Source: Kushneria konosiri
GTDB taxonomy: Bacteria > Pseudomonadota > Gammaproteobacteria > Pseudomonadales > Halomonadaceae
Length of the DNA stretch: 64,000 nucleotides
Direction: 5' to 3'
Assembly: GCF_002155145.1 (NCBI RefSeq)
Contig: NZ_CP021323.1
Location: forward strand, 2,790,001 to 2,854,000
The position numbers and the translations under genes are program-made. This document shows, in pieces, positions 51,330 to 60,454 of this stretch. The stretch's first letter is position 1. Each line of letters opens with the position of its first letter. Below the pieces are notes generated by a model, which was given only the letters and a program-made list of their open reading frames with translations, made no database searches and was not told the DNA's origin.

Positions 51330-52835
51330 ACCAGTCTGATGGCGCGCAGACGTCGGTATGAGCCGACGCTTGCGCTCCATCTGCTCCAGAAACCATGCCA
51401 TGACACGCCGATAAAGCTCCGGCCCCAGCACAACATCTTCCACCCCGACATCCAGGTTGGGGTTGTCGTTGACTTCGATGACCACCACTCGATCACCGCT
51501 TTGCTTGATATCGACCCCGTAAAGGCCGTTGCCAATCAGTCGGGTGGCCTTGAGCGCGGTTTTAATCACCTTCTCGGGTGCTTTTGCCGGGTCCATGGTT
51601 TCGAACCCGCCGCTGCGTACCCGTCCGCCGCTGTGGTCATAGATCTGCCAGTGGCCACGGGCCATGTAATAGCGGCTGGCAAACAGCACCTGACCGTCGA
51701 GAATGCCGATACGCCAGTCGTATTCGGTGGGCATCCACTCCTGAAGCAATAGCAGGGCAGAGTCCTCAAAAAGCCGCCGCGCCTCTTCGATCAACTGCTC
51801 TTTTGAGCTGATCTTGACCACCCCGCGTGAAAAGGCCCCATCGGGTATTTTCAGCACCTGCGGGAAAGCAAGGGTGTCGGCCAGTGTGCCCAGACGGTCA
51901 AGGTCGCCGCGATTGAGCAGATGTCCTTCGGGGGCTGGAATGCCGCGAGCACGTAACAGGGCATGCAGGTAAACCTTGTTGGTGCAGCGCAGAATCGACT
52001 GGGGATCATCGATCACGACCAGCCCTTCATGCTCGGCCCGGCGCGCCATGCGCCAGGTATGATGATCAAGACGCGTGGTTTCACGAATGAACAGAGCATC
52101 GAACTCGGCCAGTCTGCCTTCGTCACGTCGGGTGATCAGGCTGACGTCGATACCCATTGAGCGACCGGCGCGTATGAACTGCTTGATGGCGCTCTTGTTG
52201 CTGGGCGGCATGGCCTCTGATGGATCAACCAGAATGGCCAGGTCGAAACGATAGCGCCGTTTCGCAGCCGGAGTACGCCAGACCTGCCGGGAGTGGGCGT
52301 TCAGCGCCCGGGCAAAACGATCTTCTTCCTCCGGCGCCACGTCCTTGAGCGAGAGCGCCCGCAGACGTGCCAGCCGCCAGTCGCCGTGGCGTTTAACAAG
52401 CCGAGCTTCCATGATCGGGCAGGGCAGATGCGAAAAGAGCCGCCGCCCGAGTCGAGCCAGCGACTCGCTGCCGGTATCGCCAAAAAAAACCCGTAGATCC
52501 AGCCGCTCACCCTGCAGGGCGCCGCGACGGTTCAGATCGGCCATCATGTCGTTGAGGCCGTCGAGCTGCAGATCGATCAGTGCCTTGCGCTTGAGCTGAT
52601 TGAGCGTTTCCACGTCGGGCTGAACGCGCTGGCCGCGGGCCTGGGCCAGCAATGACACGTAGTAGCCGGTCTCCAGGTAGTCGAGACCACTGCACAGGTT
52701 GATGACATGAGTAGAGCGATCCTGATCCGTGCTTTCCTCGAGTGCCAGAAAATCATCGGCGCTGATCAGGTCATCACTGGGATAGTAGGGACGCCAATCA
52801 CTGGGGTGATCCACAACAATACGCAAACGTGACAT
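51324..52835 (-). CDS. RimK-family ATP-grasp protein with RLAN domain
   Basis: A 503-residue protein. The N-terminal half contains the RimK-like domain of family RLAN (LRIVVDHPSDWRPYYPSDDLISADDFL). The C-terminal half is an ATP-grasp ligase (FPQVLKIPDGAFSRGV, LLLQEWMPTEYDWRIGIL, then VIEVNDNPNLDVG with metal-binding residues). Such enzymes join amino acids or peptides to a carboxylate using ATP. The substrate is unknown and it need not be RimK itself. It converges on the DUF2797 gene with a six-base overlap. Confidence 0.86.
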   Translation of the reverse strand: MSRLRIVVDHPSDWRPYYPSDDLISADDFLALEESTDQDRSTHVINLCSGLDYLETGYYVSLLAQARGQRVQPDVETLNQLKRKALIDLQLDGLNDMMADLNRRGALQGERLDLRVFFGDTGSESLARLGRRLFSHLPCPIMEARLVKRHGDWRLARLRALSLKDVAPEEEDRFARALNAHSRQVWRTPAAKRRYRFDLAILVDPSEAMPPSNKSAIKQFIRAGRSMGIDVSLITRRDEGRLAEFDALFIRETTRLDHHTWRMARRAEHEGLVVIDDPQSILRCTNKVYLHALLRARGIPAPEGHLLNRGDLDRLGTLADTLAFPQVLKIPDGAFSRGVVKISSKEQLIEEARRLFEDSALLLLQEWMPTEYDWRIGILDGQVLFASRYYMARGHWQIYDHSGGRVRSGGFETMDPAKAPEKVIKTALKATRLIGNGLYGVDIKQSGDRVVVIEVNDNPNLDVGVEDVVLGPELYRRVMAWFLEQMERKRRLIPTSARHQTGS

Positions 52836-53087
52836 GACGCACTCCGCAGCCCTGGAAGGAATATGCGCATCATAGGACGTCGTTGACCATCGCGAAACAG
52901 TGTCAGCGACTCATGGCACATGATTGTGACGTTGCCATCATCGCGGCATGGGGTTGTCGGGACGGGCGATCAGCAGTCGGTGATTGCGTCTATAAACCAT
53001 GATGTCGAATGCACCACATGGCAGGGTCTTGTGAGCCGTAAAATGATAGGATTGCGGCCCTTTGGATTCTGGCCTGGAGAAGAACGC

Positions 53088-53567
53088 ATGGCTTTCACGC
53101 TGCGCGCAGCGGAGGGTAGGGATGCGGCAGCACTCAATGCCCTGGAGCGCACCTGTTTTGGCGATAATGAAGACAGCTTCAGCCCCTCACAGCTGAAGTA
53201 TCTGGTCACGAAGGCCAACGCTCAGACCCGTTTGATCATTGATGATGACGGCGAGCTGATGGGCTATGGAACGCTGCTGTTTCGTCGCGACGAAAAAAAG
53301 GCGCGTCTGTATTCCTTTTGTCTGCACCCGGACGTTCGCGGTCAGGGGCTGGGACAGCGCCTGCTGCTGGCACTGGAAGCGGTAGCGTTGACGCGAGGCT
53401 GTGACAGCATCTATCTGGAAGTGCGGGCCGATAACCGCGCGGCGATCTCGCTGTATCGCCGGATGGGTTACGAGGTGCTGCACTGGATGGAAGATTACTA
53501 CCACGATGGCTGCGCAGCCTGGAAAATGATTCGTGCGTTGGGAGACAGTCTCGACACGACGTCGTGA
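53088..53567 (+). CDS. GNAT-family N-acetyltransferase (RimI-like)
   Basis: A 159-residue acetyltransferase. The acetyl-CoA loop reads VRGQGLGQRLLLALE (R/Q-x-x-G-x-G/A), and LEVRADNRAAISLYRRMGYE is the RimI-like C-terminal motif. It may acetylate a protein N-terminus or a small amine. I chose the ATG at 53088 (MAFTLRAAEG) with GGAGAAG upstream; the frame is open from 52920. It is divergent from the RimK-like gene. Confidence 0.88.
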   Translation: MAFTLRAAEGRDAAALNALERTCFGDNEDSFSPSQLKYLVTKANAQTRLIIDDDGELMGYGTLLFRRDEKKARLYSFCLHPDVRGQGLGQRLLLALEAVALTRGCDSIYLEVRADNRAAISLYRRMGYEVLHWMEDYYHDGCAAWKMIRALGDSLDTTS

Positions 53568-53660
53568 TTCCCTGCAGGTCTCGGGAAAGGCTCTTCAGGG
53601 TTGGTGGTAGACGTCTCGGACGCTATGATCAGCGGTTCAAGTTTTCCGTGGGAGTGTGGC

Positions 53661-54101
53661 ATGTCGAGTCTTTCTCCGAAGCCCGACCAGGGGTGTCGGA
53701 CACGCTCTCCGATCCGTCGTGGCATCTGGATTGCCCTGGCAGCACTATGCTTTGGAATCGGGATCGTGGGCATTTTTTTGCCTTTGCTGCCGGCGACCGA
53801 CTTCATGCTGCTATCCGTTATCTGTGCCTCTCGGGGATCAAAACGCTTTGAGCGCTGGATCCGGCGCAATCGCTTTGCCGGGCCCCTGATTCGGGCCTGG
53901 GAAGAAGAACGTGCCATTCCTCTGCCCGCCAAGATCGTGTCGATTGCCATGATGTTTGTCAGTGCCTGGGTGATCTGGATTCACACCGGTTTCAATTGGC
54001 TGTTCTGGCTCTTGTGTCTGGTCCTTGTGATGGTGGGGGCTTTTGTGGCCACAAGGCCATTACCTTCCAGCAGATGGCGCGAGCGTCCAACAGATGGTTG
54101 A
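53661..54101 (+). CDS. DUF454 (YbaN-family) membrane protein, copy 1
   Basis: A 146-residue protein with three to four membrane helices. The DUF454 core is GIWIALAALCFGIGIVGIFLPLLPATDFMLL, then RFERWIRRNRFAGPLIRAWEEERAIPLPAK. E. coli YbaN has this pattern; the function is unknown. Its start at 53661 follows GGAG. A closely similar protein is encoded at 55844-56206, on the other side of the aldehyde dehydrogenase. Confidence 0.85.
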   Translation: MSSLSPKPDQGCRTRSPIRRGIWIALAALCFGIGIVGIFLPLLPATDFMLLSVICASRGSKRFERWIRRNRFAGPLIRAWEEERAIPLPAKIVSIAMMFVSAWVIWIHTGFNWLFWLLCLVLVMVGAFVATRPLPSSRWRERPTDG

Positions 54102-54110
54102 GCCATTAAA

Positions 54111-54141
54111 AAACGCCGCTTCATTCTGAAGCGGCGTTTTT
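54111..54141. terminator. Bidirectional terminator
   Basis: AAAACGCCGCTTC / GAAGCGGCGTTTT with a 5-nt loop, between the DUF454 gene (+) and the aldehyde dehydrogenase gene (-). Confidence 0.92.
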
Positions 54142-54186
54142 ATATCAAAGGCCTCTAGCGCTGAACGCGGTCAGACATGGAGGCTA

Positions 54187-55656
54187 TCAGCCGTAGTTGA
54201 CGTAGAACGTCTTGCTTTTGACATAGGCATCCAGCCCGTATTTGCCGTCTTCACCCCCCAGACCGCTGTTACGATAGCCCTTGTGGAACCCCTGGACCGA
54301 TTCACCGCCACCACGATTGACGTAAACTTCGCCGAAATCGAGCTCACGGGTCAACGCCATCAGCTTTTTCATGTCACGAGTGAAGACATACGCTGACAGG
54401 CCATATTCGGAAGCGTTGGCCAGCGCAATGGCTTCTTCAAAGCTCTCTACCTTCATGATGGGCACGACCGGACCGAAGATCTCTTCCTGCATGATCTTCA
54501 TATCGTTGTTGACCCCGGTCAGGATGGTCGGTGCATAGTAGCTGCCCTGATCATATTCACCACCGGTCAGCCGCTTGCCGCCGGTGACCAGTTCCGCACC
54601 GTCACGCTGTGCCTGCTCGACCATGGCATGAACCTTTTCAAGCTCGTCCCTGTTGATCTTGGGACCCATGTCGACATCACCGTCGGTCAGCGGGTTGCCC
54701 ACTTTCAGCCCCTCAACGCGTGATTTGAATCGCTCAAGGAAGCGGTCATAAATACCGGACTGCACGTACATGCGTTCATTGCAGGTGCAGATCTGCCCAC
54801 AGTTGTTAAAGCGCGAAGTGATGGCTGCGTCGATCGCCGGATCAAGATCGGCGTCATCCATGATGATGAAGGGCGCCTTGCCACCCAGTTCAAGACGTAC
54901 GATCTTGAGATGTTCGGCAGCCGCCTTGTTGATCTCGCGCCCGCCGCGGACGCTGCCGGTCATGGTGACCAGCTGGGTGATGGGGCTGGTCACCAGATGA
55001 TGGCCCACGTCCTGGCCACGGCCATTGACCAGATTGATCACTCCATCAGGAACGCCTGCCTGGCGTGCCAGTTCAACAATCTCCAGCGCGGTCAGCGGTG
55101 TCTCTTCCGAGGGTTTGAGAACAATGGTATTGCCTGCTGCCAGAGCAGGCCCCAGCTTGCGTCCGATCAATGCAGCAGGAAAGTTCCAGGCAGTGATGCC
55201 GACCACGACGCCGTGAGGCACCTTTTGAATCCAGATCTGTTCATCGGGATCGTCTGCCGGAATGATGTCGCCTTCAAGACGACGCGTGTTTTCGGCGGCA
55301 AAACGGATCAGGTCGCCGCACATGGCTACATCGGCACGGGATTCCGCCAATGGCTTGCCCTGTTCCGAGGTGATCAGATTTGCCAGTCGCTCGCTGTTGT
55401 CCTGAATCAGCGAGACCAGCTTGTACAACACATCAGCACGTTCAACCGCCGTTTTGCGTGACCATTCGGGAAACGCCTTCTGAGCGGCCTTCAGTGCCTG
55501 ATCAGCGTTGTCGGCGTTGGCCATGCCCACCCGGGCGATGATGTCACCGGTCGCAGGGTTGGTGACATCCAGCATGTCGCCGTCGCAATCGACCCACTGC
55601 CCGCCGATGAACTGGCGATAAACGTTGATGCCATTGTGTTGTGACTTCATGTCCAT
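54187..55656 (-). CDS. aldA: Aldehyde dehydrogenase, AldA-like
   Basis: A 489-residue NAD-dependent aldehyde dehydrogenase. It has AWNFPAALIGRKLGPALAAG, the glycine-rich GSVRGG, the Glu in LELGGKAPF and the catalytic Cys in RFNNCGQICTCNERMYV. The C-terminal GFHKGYRNSGLGGEDGKYGL is close to E. coli AldA (lactaldehyde/glycolaldehyde dehydrogenase). The substrate could be lactaldehyde, glycolaldehyde or another small aldehyde. The gene stands between two DUF454 genes with a palindrome upstream. Confidence 0.9.
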   Translation of the reverse strand: MDMKSQHNGINVYRQFIGGQWVDCDGDMLDVTNPATGDIIARVGMANADNADQALKAAQKAFPEWSRKTAVERADVLYKLVSLIQDNSERLANLITSEQGKPLAESRADVAMCGDLIRFAAENTRRLEGDIIPADDPDEQIWIQKVPHGVVVGITAWNFPAALIGRKLGPALAAGNTIVLKPSEETPLTALEIVELARQAGVPDGVINLVNGRGQDVGHHLVTSPITQLVTMTGSVRGGREINKAAAEHLKIVRLELGGKAPFIIMDDADLDPAIDAAITSRFNNCGQICTCNERMYVQSGIYDRFLERFKSRVEGLKVGNPLTDGDVDMGPKINRDELEKVHAMVEQAQRDGAELVTGGKRLTGGEYDQGSYYAPTILTGVNNDMKIMQEEIFGPVVPIMKVESFEEAIALANASEYGLSAYVFTRDMKKLMALTRELDFGEVYVNRGGGESVQGFHKGYRNSGLGGEDGKYGLDAYVKSKTFYVNYG

Positions 55657-55687
55657 ATTCTCTGACCTCCTGTCGGTTCGTATGGTC

Positions 55688-55699
55688 TGTCAATTGACA
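55688..55699. promoter_or_regulatory. Palindromic candidate operator upstream of aldA
   Basis: TGTCAATTGACA is a perfect 12-base palindrome, 32-43 bases upstream of the aldA start and about 150 before the divergent DUF454 start. It contains TTGACA on both strands, so an operator that covers the -35 is possible. Confidence 0.4.
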
Positions 55700-55843
55700 C
55701 GGATAGGATAGGCCCCATGTCGTTTGGCCGTCAGATTAACCGATGTGGTCAACGCAGGACGTACCAGCCAGTGAAAGGCGATGTTGGGCGCTTTCTGGCC
55801 CAGACTTTGATGGATATATCACCTGAAAGTTCGGGAGCGCACG

Positions 55844-56206
55844 ATGCGTTATGTATGGATAGGGTTGGCGGCGCTCTGCTTTTTGCTGGGTCTTGCTGGA
55901 GTGATACTGCCTTTGGTGCCTACAACGCCCTTGATGCTCGCCGCGGTCATACTGGCTTCAAAAGGGTCTCCACGATTTGCCCACTGGATTCGTCATCACC
56001 GTGTAGCCGGCCCTGCCATCAATAACTGGATGCAGGAACGCGCCATTTCAAGGCAGGCAAAGATGACAGCCGTACTGACCCTGACCCTGAGTGCGATACT
56101 GATATGGTGGACCATAGACGTGTTGTTCATACGCCTTGGGGTCTCCCTGTTGCTGATCCTTGTCGGTCTGTGGATCGTCACGCGTGCGACACCGGCCAGA
56201 CGTTGA
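55844..56206 (+). CDS. DUF454 (YbaN-family) membrane protein, copy 2
   Basis: A 120-residue protein, MRYVWIGLAALCFLLGLAGVILPLVPTTPLML, with RFAHWIRHHRVAGPAINNWMQERAIS. It clearly repeats the signature of the copy at 53661, but is shorter at the N-terminus. It has three to four membrane helices. The start has a weak GGGAG upstream. The two DUF454 proteins bracket aldA; whether they work with it is unknown. Confidence 0.88.
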   Translation: MRYVWIGLAALCFLLGLAGVILPLVPTTPLMLAAVILASKGSPRFAHWIRHHRVAGPAINNWMQERAISRQAKMTAVLTLTLSAILIWWTIDVLFIRLGVSLLLILVGLWIVTRATPARR

Positions 56207-56303
56207 ATGCCAGCCACTTCAGCGCCACGTTACGCTTTCTTTGAGCCGATCCGAGTCCCGGGCGTAGACTGTCAGGACGGTAATTCATTTTCAGGAGCCT
56301 TTC

Positions 56304-58934
56304 ATGGCCGAGCCACAAGCCATTTATCTCAGCGACTATCGTCCTCCCGCTTACCGCGTCGAGAAAACGGAGCTGACCTTTGACCTTGACTCGCATGCCA
56401 CGCGGGTCAAGGCGCGCCTTAAGTTACAGCGTCATCCCGAATACGACGCGCAGGCGGCATTGACGCTGTATGGTCATGGTCTGGTGACCGAGCGCGTGGC
56501 CATTGATGGTCAGACGCTGCTGGAAAGCGAATATCGCATCGACGGCGATCAATTGATTATCGATCAGGTGCCGGCCTCATGTGTACTGGATACCGAGGTG
56601 GTCATTGATCCGGCCAACAATACCGCGCTGGAGGGGCTTTACGTTTCCGGGCCGATGTTTTGCACCCAGTGTGAGCCCGAAGGATTTCGACGCATTACCT
56701 GGTATCCCGATCGCCCCGACGTGATGGCCGTGTTTACCACGACGGTCATCGGCGACAGGCAGCGTCAGCCGGTACTGCTGTCCAACGGTAACCCCATCGA
56801 GCGTGGCGAGTTGCCAAACGGTCGTCACTTTGTGACCTGGGAAGATCCGCACCCCAAGCCTTCCTATCTGTTTGCACTGGTCGCCGGCTCGCTGGAATGC
56901 GTGCGTGACAGCTTCACCACCATGAGTGGGCGTGAGGTGGCGCTTGAGCTTTGGGTCGAGGCGCAGAATCTGGAAAAGACCGACTGGGCGATGGCGTCGC
57001 TCAAGCGCGCCATGGTTTGGGACGAGCAGGCCTATGGGCGTGAATACGATCTGGATCTTTTCATGATCGTGGCCGTGGATGATTTCAATATGGGCGCCAT
57101 GGAAAACAAGGGGCTCAACATTTTCAACAGCGCGGCAGTACTGGCCAATCCGCAGACCACCACGGACGCCACCTTCCAGCGTATCGAAGGAATCGTGGCG
57201 CACGAGTACTTTCATAACTGGTCCGGCAACCGTGTGACCTGTCGCGACTGGTTCCAGCTGGCGCTCAAGGAAGGCTTTACGGTCTTTCGTGATCAGAGCT
57301 TCTCTTCCGACATCAACTCGGCGCCGGTCAAGCGCATTGAAGACGCTGCGTTGCTGCGCACCCTGCAGTTTGCAGAAGATGCGGGTCCGACGGCTCATCC
57401 GGTGCGTCCCGATCACTTTATCGAAATCTCGAATTTCTACACCCTGACCATCTATGAAAAGGGTGCCGAGATCGTGCGCATGCTCAGCAACCTGCTGGGC
57501 GAAGAGACCTTCCGCCGCGGCAGCGATCTCTACTTCGAGCGCTTTGATGGCCAGGCCGTGCGCGTCGAGGACTTTGTCGAGACCATGGCCGAAGTGTCAG
57601 GTGAAGACCTGACCCAGTTCATGCGCTGGTACGCTCAGGCGGGAACACCGCAGCTTGCGGCGAATGGCGATTATGATGCCGAGCAGCGCCGATTCACTCT
57701 GACCATTGCTCAAAGGACGCCACCCACGCCCGGACAGGATGACAAAAAGCCCTTGCATGTGCCGGTACGCATGGGGCTGATCGCCGCTGACGGGCAGCCG
57801 ATCGAGCTGATCCTCGGTGGTGAGTCGTACGGCACCGATACCGTGTTGCATCTGCGCGAAGTCGAGCAGCAGTGGGTCTTTGATAACGTTGATGAAGGGG
57901 CCGTGCCGTCGCTGCTGCGCGGACTTTCAGCGCCGGTTCGCCTTGAGTATCCCTGGTCGCGCGATGAGCTGTCACATCTGATGCGCTTTGACGAGGATGG
58001 CTTCAATCGCTGGGACGCCACGCAGCGATTGGCACTGATGGCGATCGAGGAAATGATGGTGGCTCATCAGCGTGGTGAGCTCATGGCGCTCGACGCTCGT
58101 TTGATCGAGGCCTTTCGTCATCTGCTGCGTGAGCCGACCGACGACAAGGCGGTGCTGGCCGAGATGCTGCGTCTGCCCAGCGAGGCGTGGATTGCCGAGC
58201 AGCAGAGCCATGTGGATATCGATGCCATTCATGGTGCGAGACGTGCTGCGATCGAGCAGCTGGCGGACAACCTGTTTGCCGAGTTCGAGAGTGTCTATCA
58301 CGCCAACCAGCAGACAGAAGCCTATGCGCCTACGCCCGAGCAAATTGCCTCGCGCAGCCTGAAAAACGTGGCGCTTTCCTATCTGGTCGCCAACGGTGAA
58401 CCCGAAGCCCTCAATATGGCACTCGCTCAGTATGAAGCCGATCACAACATGACGGATGTGCGGGCGGCGCTGACATTGCTGGCGCATTCTGATCGTGCGG
58501 ATCTGGGAGATCCGGCCATTCGCGCTTTCGGCGAGCGCTGGGCGCATGATTCGCTGGTCATGGATCAGTGGTTTGCCACGCAGGTGACGCGCCCTCAGGC
58601 CGATGCGCTGGAGCGCGTGCGTTTTCTGATGAATCACCCGGCCTTTTCGATCAAAAATCCCAACCGGGTAAGGGCACTTGTGGGGGCTTTCACCCAGCAG
58701 AACCGGGTCAACTTCCATCGTCTCGATGGCGAGGGCTATCGGCTGCTGGCGGACGTGGTCATCGAACTCAATCGTCTCAACCCGGAGATCGCCGCGCGCA
58801 TGATTGTGCCGCTAACGCGCTATCATCGCCTGGACGACAAGCGTCAGGCACTGATGCGCGGCGAGCTTGAGCGCATTCGCAAGGAGAATCTCTCGCGCAA
58901 CGTGTTTGAGGTGGTAGAAAAGGCGCTGGCCTGA
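56304..58934 (+). CDS. pepN: Aminopeptidase N
   Basis: An 876-residue zinc M1 aminopeptidase. It has GAMENKGLNIFN (substrate N-terminus binding), the zinc site HEYFHNW starting at H300, with the downstream Glu in LALKEGFTVFRDQSF, and the C-terminal ARM-like domain typical of the E. coli PepN group (870 residues). It trims N-terminal residues from peptides in the cytoplasm. CAGGAG lies upstream of the ATG. Confidence 0.96.
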   Translation: MAEPQAIYLSDYRPPAYRVEKTELTFDLDSHATRVKARLKLQRHPEYDAQAALTLYGHGLVTERVAIDGQTLLESEYRIDGDQLIIDQVPASCVLDTEVVIDPANNTALEGLYVSGPMFCTQCEPEGFRRITWYPDRPDVMAVFTTTVIGDRQRQPVLLSNGNPIERGELPNGRHFVTWEDPHPKPSYLFALVAGSLECVRDSFTTMSGREVALELWVEAQNLEKTDWAMASLKRAMVWDEQAYGREYDLDLFMIVAVDDFNMGAMENKGLNIFNSAAVLANPQTTTDATFQRIEGIVAHEYFHNWSGNRVTCRDWFQLALKEGFTVFRDQSFSSDINSAPVKRIEDAALLRTLQFAEDAGPTAHPVRPDHFIEISNFYTLTIYEKGAEIVRMLSNLLGEETFRRGSDLYFERFDGQAVRVEDFVETMAEVSGEDLTQFMRWYAQAGTPQLAANGDYDAEQRRFTLTIAQRTPPTPGQDDKKPLHVPVRMGLIAADGQPIELILGGESYGTDTVLHLREVEQQWVFDNVDEGAVPSLLRGLSAPVRLEYPWSRDELSHLMRFDEDGFNRWDATQRLALMAIEEMMVAHQRGELMALDARLIEAFRHLLREPTDDKAVLAEMLRLPSEAWIAEQQSHVDIDAIHGARRAAIEQLADNLFAEFESVYHANQQTEAYAPTPEQIASRSLKNVALSYLVANGEPEALNMALAQYEADHNMTDVRAALTLLAHSDRADLGDPAIRAFGERWAHDSLVMDQWFATQVTRPQADALERVRFLMNHPAFSIKNPNRVRALVGAFTQQNRVNFHRLDGEGYRLLADVVIELNRLNPEIAARMIVPLTRYHRLDDKRQALMRGELERIRKENLSRNVFEVVEKALA

Positions 58935-58943
58935 TCCCTCATG

Positions 58944-58975
58944 AAAAACGGCGCCCTCTCGGGCGCCGTTTTTTT
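58944..58975 (+). terminator. Rho-independent terminator after pepN
   Basis: AAAAACGGCGCCC / GGGCGCCGTTTTT with a 4-nt loop and more T. Confidence 0.94.
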
Positions 58976-59021
58976 GATGCCGACAGGCGATCGTCGAACA
59001 TCATGAGTGACTTGCAGCGAC

Positions 59022-59564
59022 TCAGGGCGCGATGGCGCGGGTGGCGTCGGTGAAGCCCAGCAGGGAAATACTGGTATCCAGACGCTGGCCGTTGGGGTCA
59101 AACAGGCTGACCGTGGCTTTGGTGCCGCCACGCAGCTGGCTGAGCAGCTGACCCTGCAGAGGCAGGTCGGCACGGCAGGCGTCATCCATGCAGACCTGGT
59201 ACGGGAAGGGGATCTCCTTGCCATTATCGACCTGAAGCTGCATGCCGGGGGCCAGGCGCACGCCCAATGGCAACAAAAAGACCATGACGGGATCACTGCT
59301 CTGCGGCGGGTAGGCCACGACAACCCGCATGACAGGACGTTTGCTGTCGGGACTGTTGACGAGCTGTGTCATGGTGCAGCGCGCATCATTGCCGCCGCCT
59401 TTGGGACAGCGAACCTCCCAGTCCCGGTATTGCTTGATATCGGCATCGGATGCGTTTTGTGGCTGCACCTGAGATTGGGCATGAGCCACGGGCACCATAT
59501 AGAGGGAAAATAGCGTCGCCATCAGGGCCAGAAACCCTGAAGCCGACATGCGGCGTAACAGCAT
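59022..59564 (-). CDS. Invasion-associated locus B (IalB) family protein
   Basis: A 180-residue secreted protein. The signal peptide (GFLALMATLFSLYMVPVAHA) is followed by the IalB core: YRDWEVRCPK, CTMTQLVN, PVMRVVVAYPP, LPLGVRLAPGMQLQVDNG and YQVCMDDACRADL. The pairs of Cys suggest periplasmic disulfides. IalB was named from Bartonella, but environmental bacteria have homologues of unknown role. Monocistronic. Confidence 0.87.
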   Translation of the reverse strand: MLLRRMSASGFLALMATLFSLYMVPVAHAQSQVQPQNASDADIKQYRDWEVRCPKGGGNDARCTMTQLVNSPDSKRPVMRVVVAYPPQSSDPVMVFLLPLGVRLAPGMQLQVDNGKEIPFPYQVCMDDACRADLPLQGQLLSQLRGGTKATVSLFDPNGQRLDTSISLLGFTDATRAIAP

Positions 59565-59727
59565 GTGCAGTCTCTCCTGTAAATGACGGGCACGGGTATG
59601 GCCACGCGCAGAGCGCTACCCGAAGCGCTACACACTAAGCCCTGAAGCCTTTTTTATAAAGCCTCTCGGCGGTGAAGAGTGCAGGATGGCGTTGGTGAAA
59701 ACGGATGCCCTTGAGTTCCCACAGGGC

Positions 59728-60228
59728 TCAGGGTGAGTTCACAAGATCGGTAGAAATGGGACGATTGCCAAATACCGGACGCAGCACAAAGTTGGAGTGA
59801 ACGCCGGTTACCCCTTCGATCGGAGTAATATGTTCCAGCAGCAGGCGCTGGTAATCGTCCATGTCTTCCACGCGGATCTTGAGCTGATAGTCGACTTCCT
59901 GGCCGGTAATCATCAGGCATTCGATGACTTCAGGCAGAGCGGCGACACGCTGTTCGAAATTGGCAAAGCGCTCGGGCGTATGCCGGTCCATGGAAATGTG
60001 GACCAGGGCCATCAGTCGATAGCCCAGCCTTCGGGCATCGACCTGTGCCTGATAGCCTGTGATCAACCCGCTCTCTTCAAGCGCGCGTACCCGCCGGAGA
60101 CAGGGCGATGGTGACAGGCCCACCCGATCGGCCAGGGCCTGATTGCTGATTCGGCCTTCCGTCTGAAGGATTTCGAGGATATGTCGATCATAGCGATCAA
60201 TCGCAATGGCAGGTTGTCTTTCGGACAT
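59728..60228 (-). CDS. Lrp/AsnC-family transcriptional regulator
   Basis: A 166-residue regulator. The N-terminal winged helix (DRHILEILQTEGRISNQALADRVGLSPSPCLRRV) binds DNA, and the RAM/ligand domain holds CLMITGQEVDYQLKIRVEDMDDYQ. An extra C-terminal tail of about 10 residues is present. It is divergent from leuA with a near-by inverted repeat, so it likely controls leuA and itself in response to an amino acid. Leucine is a guess from position. Confidence 0.9.
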   Translation of the reverse strand: MSERQPAIAIDRYDRHILEILQTEGRISNQALADRVGLSPSPCLRRVRALEESGLITGYQAQVDARRLGYRLMALVHISMDRHTPERFANFEQRVAALPEVIECLMITGQEVDYQLKIRVEDMDDYQRLLLEHITPIEGVTGVHSNFVLRPVFGNRPISTDLVNSP

Positions 60229-60242
60229 TTATTGGTGCCTTG

Positions 60243-60268
60243 TGCCAAGATAATGTTTAATATTGGCA
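60243..60268. promoter_or_regulatory. Inverted repeat in the lrp-leuA divergent region
   Basis: TGCCAA-N14-TTGGCA overlaps an AT-rich centre and a minus-strand TATAAT (60268-60273), so it could be the autoregulatory site of the Lrp-type protein. Confidence 0.45.
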
Positions 60269-60454
60269 TTATATTGCTTTATGTGGGGTCTTTGCCACGA
60301 TAATCGCAAGGACCTGTCATGTTGGCAGCGTTATACTGGCTCTACTGTCACAAGCAGTGCCGATGTGGCTCACGGGCGTGCTTCACGAGAGCGGCTCCCG
60401 ATGATGTCCCTGTTCAGGCATGAAACATCCCTTCAGCGCTTATCAGAGGTAGAC

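Noticed and set aside
60269-60454. Leucine leader peptide or T-box before leuA
   Set aside because: No run of leucine codons in a short frame and no terminator/antiterminator pair is seen; T-boxes are also rare in this group.
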